Source: Moniliella sp. 'wahieum' (taxonomy: Eukaryota; Basidiomycota; Moniliellomycetes; Moniliellales; Moniliellaceae). Taken from it: a DNA stretch of 64,000 bases. The stretch spans positions 248,001 through 312,000 of the forward strand of contig RSEE01000040.1 in assembly GCA_003971905.1 (NCBI GenBank). Direction: 5' to 3'. Each line of letters starts with the position of its first letter. The first letter of the stretch is position 1. Of the stretch, positions 56,769 through 64,000 are shown in pieces. The notes below the pieces were generated by a model. It saw nothing but the letters and a program-made list of their open reading frames with translations. It searched no databases and was not told the origin of the DNA. A program made the position numbers and the translations under genes.

Positions 56769-59261
56769 ATGCGGGTGCTGCGCTCGCCTGCGCTCGCCCG
56801 GCCGCCGCGCATTGCGGCAGGCCTCCGCGTTGGCCTCGGAGCTGGCCTCGGTCCTCCCCGTCGCCGCGGCCTCGGGTCGCAGGCGGCCCCCTCCCCTCCG
56901 CCGCCTTTGCGACGCCAACTCCGCCTCACCACCCCTCCGCCTCCACCCCGTCCCCATCGCCCCCATGCCTTCTCCCTCGCCCGCCTCTCCAACGGCGCCC
57001 TCGCCACCCGCTTCTGCCCCAGCCCCTCCCAGATTGCCTCCGTCCGCCGTCCCCCCGAAACTGTCGAGCAGCTCTACAATCTGGCCCAGCGAATGCCCGA
57101 TGGTGGCGTGTCCGCCGCCTCTCTTGTCCCGCCTGAAGAGCTGCTGCTCGAGCTGCAGCAGCGCGGCATCCCAGAACGCGAGTTTGTCGGCTGGTGTGTG
57201 GGGCTGACCAACACTACGTTTGACCAGCTGCATCGCACCTTGGTCACCGCCGGCGCTATTGTCTGGCCCTCTTTTCTGGTCAAGCGGGCCATTGAGCTGT
57301 CCCGCACGCCCAAGCACGTGTTGCTCCTGCAATCGTCGTTGGAGCTTACCCTGGCCGCCGAGAGCGATGGCTCCGGGGTGACCAGCACCCACCTCATCCG
57401 CCTTGCTGCTCACCGTTGGCTCGGCCACCACCAGTGGGCTGAATTCGCCCCTTGGCTCACCACCGTAGCTACGCGTCTCCCGTCGTGCTCTCCTTCAACG
57501 CGATCAGCAGTCCATTGCGCTACTGTCTGCGCCCCAGGAAGGCAGCTCACCAATGAAACAACGACGGGAACGGGGACGGGGGAGGAGCCCTTGCGCTTTT
57601 GGACCGCCCCATTATATATGGACGAGGCGGTGCGGGATGATCCAGCGGCACTTGCTCTGCCCGAGCATCCGGCGCCCCCAGCTGTGTCACACGTTTCTGA
57701 TCTGTCTCTCGCACGTCGCTCGACGGTATTTCCGAGCTGCCTATCCGAGATACGTTGGACCCGCACGAGCAGCCGGTTGTCCAGGCCCGCCACACTTTGC
57801 TCCAAGTCCGTGAGACGCTGTTGGGGTTGGAAGGACCGGAAGCTGAGCAGGCGCTTGGCCAACTCGAGGCGTTTACGGCGCAACATACTCAGCTCCGAAC
57901 CAGATCAACGATCGCTTCGCGTCACCTCGTACGGCTCTTGAGCCGCGCTCACCTGCCTGTATCTAACCTGCAACGCGCTTCCCACGGCGACCTAGATAGC
58001 GCAGCAAGGGACCACTTGGTGCAAGAGGTGTTGGATTCGGTGCAGGATTATCTCGCGTCGCCGTCCCGGGCGGATGAGGCGCTAACCCAAGCGTGGGCAG
58101 AAGGGCGATGGAACTGTGCCAAAGTCTCGGGTCACACGATGGTGCACTAAGTGTGTGGATCGTATGGGAAGAAGCCGAGGTACCCCCGACGCTGGAGCTC
58201 GTGACGTTGGCTGCTGAGTCCCTGATCCGGCTGGACCAGTGGGACGAGGCCCAGGCGCTGTTAGCGGACCATCTGCAAGTGGTAGACGCGCCCCCGCGCG
58301 GGATACGGGGCACGGCGCGCTTGCTCCAGCGGACCTTTGAGGCCTTGGTCCTGCACGACCCAGCCTCCGCGTTCCTCTGGTTTGACGAGGCAGTGGGGCG
58401 GTACGGCATTCGACCCGATACTTCATGTCTCGACGGCATGCTCCGAGCAGCCTGCAAACTATCCTATCCCTTTCCTGTCACTTCCCTGCCCCCAGCGAAA
58501 CACCACAGTGGTCCGAACCACTAGCACACTCGGTCGTTCCGTGGTTGACCCGGGCCGGATCGGCGTTCTTGTTGGCCAACCGGGTTGGCTGGCACGAACT
58601 ACCGCCCGTGGCAATGGCAGCCCAAATTTTCCGTACGGCATTGCTGGCACAGGCGCCGCAGCTACCCCAAGTCGTTCATCCTCTCGAGGACGAGCGTGCC
58701 GAGGCACGCGCACGCGCACGACCACGGGCGCCCGTGCCTGTCCCACCGCTGGTTTACAACAGCGATTGTTGATGCCCTCTTCCCCCCGAGGACAAAGGAA
58801 AGTCTGCCTCTCCGTCTCGGTCTTCTGCTGATCCCCAAGACCCACAAGGCACAGATGGCCCCGTACCATCGGAGGCGGTGGCGGCGTTCTGGGCGCGCTG
58901 GCAACGCATCGGGAAGGGCAAAAGCATCAGGGTGGATGCAAGGCTATGCGAAGCGTATGCGCTAGCTATCTACCAACTGGGGCTGAGCATGACGGTGCTG
59001 GAGGCGAGGCAACGGGGGGTTGGTGCGCTCCAAGGAACCGAGCCGGACGAGCTGCTCAGCTTCCTGGGCTGGATGCGACATCTTTCTCTCCGACCCACGC
59101 GATTAACTCTCGTGTTGGGGCTGTTGGAAGCGGAGCGGACCAAGGAACAGGTGGCCTTACGTGGCTGGATAGCTGCCTGGCTTGGAGCCGAGGCAGTACC
59201 TACGCAAGAGGAAGTCGACGCGGTGCGTCACGTTTGGGCTGAACAAGCGCAGCATGCATAA
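56769..59261 (+). CDS. Putative mitochondrial helical-repeat (PPR-like) protein
   Basis: About 830 residues. ATG 56769 gives a strong presequence (MRVLRSPALARPPRIAAGLR). The body is made of paired amphipathic helices, for example ETVEQLYNLAQRMPDGG, SFLVKRAIELSRTPKHVLL, TLELVTLAAESLIRLDQWD, ARLLQRTFEALVLHDPASA and ARLCEAYALAIYQLGLSM. The spacing suggests degenerate PPR or TPR-like repeats, as in fungal mitochondrial mRNA-stability or translation factors. I see no canonical 35-residue PPR signature, so the class is inference. It ends AVRHVWAEQAQHA at 59261. Frame breaks lie near 57480, 57700, 58130, 58450-58560 and 58740-58880. Confidence 0.6.
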
Positions 59262-59859
59262 TATAATTTTTCGATGACCGACGTTTGCGCGAACGGTACA
59301 CATGTTCAGATGAACGAGACTTGTAGCACAGTCTGGTTTAGGAGCCTAGCTTTCATTCCCACGGTGTATGGTAGGGGAGAGGCAAAAACCACATGAAAAG
59401 ACGGGCATTGCCAGGGCGGTGAAATGCCGGGCAAGATTCATCCCGTGGGGTCTCCCTTTAGTCCATTTATTGGGGACGACAAATTGTCGGGTTAATGAGC
59501 TAGTAGCACCCGCAGACCACAACATATCGCTGAGCGCCCGACAGAGGCGCTGGCCACCGAGAGCGGGAGGGTCCAGGTGGGGCGTCACATGTGACTGTCA
59601 CAGGTGCTCATCCGGCAGCTCGCGAATAATTATCCGGGCGCAGGCCTGTGGCTTGCAGTGGCACCGGCCGACAGAGTGAACGTTCAAATTCAAATGCACG
59701 CGCCCAACCAGATGGAACGTTCAATTTCAAGCTCAAGCCCTGCGTGTTGCTTGCCCCTCCCATGTTGGCTTGATTTCCGGCGACCACGTGCCAGCCAGCG
59801 CTCGCGTTTTTGTTGTTGCTGCCACCACCTGCGTGTCTTGTTGGGTCTGCGCTGCTGCC
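59262..59859. promoter_or_regulatory. Upstream region of the tail-anchored coiled-coil gene
   Basis: No gene seen. Contains gtcacatgtgactgtcac (about 59584-59601) and two GAACGTTC palindromes (59678-59685 and 59715-59722), each followed by caaatt/aatttcaa. Confidence 0.5.
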
Positions 59860-62660
59860 ATGTTGCCCGCCCCCGACACCCCATATCTGCTCCTACGCCC
59901 CCCGACACCGACACCGACACCGACCCCGCCGCCGCCGCTTCCCCTTCCACTCCTGATGCCATCCCCGAGGCCGTCCCTGACCCCCCTCTGCCCCCCGCCC
60001 GCCTTCCCCCTCGCCCGGCCAGCACACTCTGATGAGCGTCGGGTGGAGCTGCAGGTCCAAGAGATTTTCCGCCGTTTTGTCGACAAAAGCCAGCACATCG
60101 CCTCTGATCCCGACGCCAGCACCGATATCGACCCTGACACGAGTGACTTGCCTTCCGGTCACTTGCGCTGCGGCGACCTGCCCGCCATCTTTCGCGAGTT
60201 TGAAGACATGCGCGCTGAGCGCCAAGAGCAAGGTGGCGATGCCGATGTGGATGTGAAGCCGTTGATTCACCCCAACTTACTCCCCCAGATCGAGGCGTTC
60301 GCATCACAGAATGCCTCAGTCGGCATCGAACCTGAGAAACTAGTCGAGATGATCCTTGGCCTTCAACGAGCATTCGAGCAAGAAACCTCCGATTCCCGCC
60401 CTGCCTCGCCGGCTTCCTCGGCCTTGGCCTCGGACGAAGAGGATGACTCGATGCACAAGGCAGCACCTCCTGAACTTTCACTTCCCTCCCACGCCAATCC
60501 TACCGATTGGGAGGACCATTCTATGGACGAGGAAGGGCTGTACCAGCGTGCCTTGGCCTCCTCACCTCCGCCCGAGAACGAGCTAAGCGAGGAGGATATT
60601 GGATTGGACTACAGCGCATCCCAAAGCATGGCCCGACATCGCCCTTCCTCTCTCACTGCATCCACCCCGGCTCGAAGAACATCTGCCCTGGGCTCCTCCT
60701 CTCCCCATTCCCGAAGGCACCGGCTGAGTACGCTGAAACCCGTCGGTGGGGGCAAGAGAGGGCCTAACAGCCCCGGGGAGGAGGACGTGCTGCGAGCGCA
60801 TGGCAAGGCCAATCCCCCCCCGACTTCTTGGGCACGACCCAAATCAGCCCGGCATAGCCGCTCTTCCGATGTGGTCCCTCCTAGTCCTGATACGAGCGAG
60901 AACGATATGGTGTCCGCCATCCGTCGCACTTCCTACCACGCCGGCAGCGACATCCTCAATCGTTCCTTCAGCCCTGAGCTGGACCAGGGGGGAGCAATGT
61001 CCCTATCGGCGATGGGCTATGCAGATGCCAGTTTCGGAGGCAATATGTCTACTACGGCGGAGCTGCTGCGAGAAAACGATCGGCTGGCCCGGGCGCGGAC
61101 GTTGCTAGGCGCACGCTTGAGACGAAAGAAGACGAGCATGAGGATCAAGTTGCCGAGCTGCATGCCCAGCTTGAGGCGGCGGAAGACAATCTGGCGACGA
61201 AGAAACGAGAGGAGCGGGAGGCTTTGCTTAAGGCAGCGCATGTGGCCGACCAAATGGCTTTGCTTGAGGTCGAGCTCGCAGCTTTGACCCGCCGCAATGC
61301 CGACCTGGAAGAGATCCATGCCAAGGTCGGGTCGGGAACAAATGGAGGATCTGATGGGTACGTGGCTCCCTTGGTTGTTACTGAGTTGATACGTATTAAC
61401 TAGCATTTCTGCATGCGCAGTCGAGACGGAGCATCTACGTCGGCAACGGGATGAGCTACGTGATCAATTGTCCAGTCTCAGAGAAAGCGAGGAGCACGAG
61501 CGGGAACGAGCCGAGATGGTGCGTCTCTCCCCTTTCATGGTGCGATCGGTCTAGCGGCCCACTAACCTTTCCCTATTTAACGTTATACTTCAGGCACAAG
61601 CCGAATGTGCTCGGCTCAAGCATGCAATCGAGGAGAAAGAGCAGCGGGTGGAACAGCTGCTGGGTTTGCAGAGTGAAAATGAGAAGCTAGCCCAGGACAC
61701 ATTGGCCCTGCGGACGACGGTGAGCAAACTCAAGGACGAGCTTGCAGAGCGGGCTCGGGCCGCCACGACCGCCAATGGCCTTGGCCAAGGGAGAGGCGCA
61801 AATGGCCCAGCCACCCTGGATGGGACGCCGTCGCGTCGGCTTGCCGCCGAATTGGCCCGCGAGCTGGCCTTGGCCCATGGAGAGGAGGAATCCGGTCCCG
61901 ATTCTGATTCGGATGCGTCCCTTCCCGAGGGCGGGGAGTCCGGGGACAACTCTTTTGTCGAACTAATGCTCACGAAACGATACAAGCGCCGTTCAAAACG
62001 GAAGGGTGCGATTGAGTATGCCGAGCAAGCTACTCAAACCCACTTTGAGCCGAAACCGCCAGTGCAAGAGGTGCCGCCGCCAACGTATGATGAGGCAGCG
62101 CTGGAGAGGACGATCACTGAGCGTCTTCATCCTCACCATCTTCCTTCCGCTGCATTTCAGGCGGCTCATCCGGGTCTGGCCAAGTGGACCGAATATGCCG
62201 AGATGAGTCACCAGCTGGGGCTGCGGTGCACGCTCCTGGAGGAGCGAATGCAAGCTTTGGTCCCACTGCCTCCACTTGGATTGCATGCAAGCTCAAAGAT
62301 TTCTCTCGCCCAGCAGATCCAGGCGTGGGTGGCCCAGACACTCCGGGTTGTGGCCGACATAAGCCAAGGCCGTGCGCCAGAGCAGACGCGGCCCAAACCC
62401 ATCGGTTCGTGGTGCATGTGGGATGGGCTGTGCTCATTTCAGTGTTTCTGCTGGGCATGCTTGTCGCCCATCTTGGCTTCTCCTCGGGTACAGTTCAGAT
62501 TGGCCCTTTTTCTTCTTCGGCTCACGACTTTGCCGCCGCCCATGCGCTCTTTGCCCCGGCTGGTACGACCTACGTCACGTCTCACGAACTGCCCGGGCGC
62601 AGCTGGCTTGGTTCTGCCGCAAGCCTCCGCAGTTATCGCGGCACCACAGTCCCTTTTTGA
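59860..62660 (+). CDS. EF-hand-like, coiled-coil, C-terminally anchored protein
   Basis: About 885 residues. The N-terminal module (DERRVELQVQEIFRRFVDK, HLRCGDLPAIFREFEDM, LLPQIEAFASQNASVGI) resembles a degenerate EF-hand pair. A Ser/Pro-rich region with many S/T-P sites follows. A long coiled coil (61050-62280) includes LRRQRDELRDQLSSLRES and LKHAIEEKEQRVEQLLGLQS. One membrane helix near the end (VGWAVLISVFLLGMLVAHLG) is followed by about 50 residues ending YRGTTVPF. Introns: 61358-61420 (GTACGT) and 61519-61593 (GTGCGT; actaac upstream of the acceptor). The order matches LINC adaptors such as KASH5, but no terminal PPPX is present. I cannot name an orthologue. ATG 59860 is the best start; frame breaks lie at 61110 and 62390. 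Confidence 0.6.
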
Positions 62661-63404
62661 TCCTGGGACCTTGGGTCCACGCAACCCCCACCTTTGTGTT
62701 GTGTTGCATTCCCTTTTGTTGGTTCTCTTTTTGTTTTGTTCCTACGCCTCCCTCGTCCAGCGCTGAGCGTCGAACGCTGGTGCGTTCTAAGAGGGGGTGG
62801 CTCTTTGCAGGGCCTACGCCACGTCGATACCCTTGTCCCCACGCCTCTCCTATGTCCAGCCCACGACGTCTCCTTCCAAGTCCACACCACTTGGGTCCAG
62901 GCTGGACCTCCTTCCTCTCTGTGTTGTCTGTCTACCCTATATGGTTATCAGTCCCAGTGGCGCTCGCTGCTCCCCTACGCCTTTCTGCGTGGAAGCTGTG
63001 CTTGGGCTGTATCTATCCGCTCTGTATACCTTTTTTCACCTTTTCGCCGTTAGGGTGTACATGTACATTCCCCACTCTTGAGATACAATAGGACAAGGAA
63101 CGAGATGACCGTTACCCCGTACCCACGCCCACGCCCACGCCCACCAAAAGAGCTGGCCACCATCACACCTCTCATTGCCGGAGAACGCCCCACTTCGCCA
63201 TGCAGCGTGCGCTAGTGCTACGAGCTACCGCGACAGGCAGGTGCGAGTCGCGTGATGATAGAAACCAATTCAAAGGCACAGGGAAGCGTTGCTATAATGG
63301 GGGCGATACCGGCAGGGAGGTGTGGATGAAAAACAGAAACATAAGCAAGCCCGCAAGGAGGCCAACAGAGATGAGGATGTTGAGGGGAAGAAAAAGATAC
63401 AAGG
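62661..63404. other. Convergent 3' region, coiled-coil gene / RHO gene
   Basis: No gene seen; T-rich on the plus strand to about 63060, then a CCCACG tandem at 63121-63143. Confidence 0.55.
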
Positions 63405-64000
63405 CTAGAGGATGGAGCAACCAATACTCTTCGGACGCTTACTGGTGACTGGTTTAGCGGACAGAGCGGCGCGGGTGGCCGTCTCAAACACCTCGCGCAC
63501 GCCCGTCCCCAACTTGGCCGAGCATTCAATGTAGGCGCGAGCCCCAATTGTGTGTGCCATGTTGCTGCCCTGTTGAAACGTGACTGGACGTTGGTTGGTG
63601 CGGCGCAGCTCCTCCACAATCCGCGGGTCGTCCCGCAGGTCCTTCTTGCACCCTACCAGCAGGATCGGCAAGTTGACGCAAAAGTGCAGCACCTCCGAGA
63701 TCCACTTTTCTTGCACATTATCCAGCGAGTCGGGACTGTCGACGGCAAAGCAGATGAGAATCACGTGCGAGTCGGGGTAGGAGAGCGGGCGGAGACGGTC
63801 GTAGTCTTCCTGCCCAGCCGTGTCCCAGAGCGCAAGCTCGACGTGCTTGCCATCGACCTGCACATCAGCCACTGCAGCCACAACAAGGCGAGACAGCGGG
63901 GGCAGAGGGGGAGGGGAGAACGTTAGCTCGCGCGGAAGGACACACTGCATTCAGCAACAAGAAGCGATCGACGTGCCATAGTTCTACAAAGACAGCCAGA
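63405..64000 (-). CDS. RHO1: Rho-family GTPase, Rho1-like (5' part outside the window)
   Basis: Membrane-bound switch for cell-wall synthesis and actin polarity. Seen: the switch II region [39 protein letters not shown], the guanine-specificity motif [31 protein letters not shown] and a C-terminal CSIL box (geranylgeranylation expected). The P-loop and switch I lie outside. The visible exon starts [17 protein letters not shown] at 63871. Upstream, 63872-63976 reads as an intron with a GC donor (GCACGT...CAG). Before it, AACTATG (63977-63983) supplies the expected Asn-Tyr-Val(G) and is itself preceded by tctttgtag, so it may be a 7-nt exon. Rho1 versus Rho2 cannot be settled without the 5' part. 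Confidence 0.88.

Overview
The window looks like nuclear DNA of a basidiomycete fungus. It is GC-rich. Its genes are mostly single-exon or carry a few 40-105 nt introns, and they are packed on both strands. The gene set is fungal: beta-tubulin, the SSN6/CYC8 corepressor, a GATA nitrogen regulator, an Ima1 inner nuclear membrane protein, and a Crypton-type tyrosine recombinase. The low intron density and frequent GTACGT splice donors make me lean towards Ustilaginomycotina or another intron-poor lineage. That placement is inference.

Data quality decides how every gene here should be read. Almost every conserved gene, essential ones included, is cut by 1-2 base deletions. Nearly all of these shorten a short repeat (GG to G, CC to C, ACAC to AC). 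Beta-tubulin has about eight, phosphoglucomutase two and UBC4 one. This is the pattern of uncorrected homopolymer error, not mass pseudogenisation. I therefore give each gene as one span from start to stop and note frame breaks in the text.

Layout: 0-9 kb holds beta-tubulin (+), the splicing WD40 protein Prp46 (-), mitochondrial ribosomal protein uS8m (-) divergent from elongation factor TFIIS (+), and the mitochondrial phosphate carrier (+). 9-20 kb holds SSN6/CYC8 (-) divergent from a YTH-domain m6A reader (+), then a Bni4-like PP1-docking protein (+). 22-30 kb holds phosphoglucomutase (+), UBC4 (-), a PAS-kinase homologue (-) and Ima1 (+). 30-35 kb holds a zinc-finger protein (+), an unrecognised minus-strand ORF set and a WW-domain membrane protein (+). 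35.8-39.8 kb holds a Crypton-like NDC10/GCR1_C element whose catalytic His and Tyr appear substituted. 41-45 kb holds an AreA/Nit2-type GATA factor with a tandem GATA site in its own upstream region. 46.5-48.7 kb is an AT-richer island without recognisable genes. 48.9-64 kb holds the SUMO E1 subunit UBA2, a coiled-coil protein, APC10/DOC1, the replication initiator SLD2 divergent from a mitochondrial helical-repeat protein, an EF-hand-like/coiled-coil/tail-anchored protein, and the 3' part of a Rho GTPase.

Most genes are housekeeping and do not form one pathway. Linked themes are nuclear envelope and cell cycle (Ima1, the tail-anchored coiled-coil protein, SLD2, DOC1), ubiquitin/SUMO (UBC4, UBA2, DOC1) and nutrient control (SSN6, PAS kinase, GATA factor, PGM). 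The most unusual content is the Crypton-like locus, the AT-rich island, the KASH5-like architecture of the 59.9-62.7 kb protein, and a possible 7-nt micro-exon plus GC-AG intron in the Rho gene.
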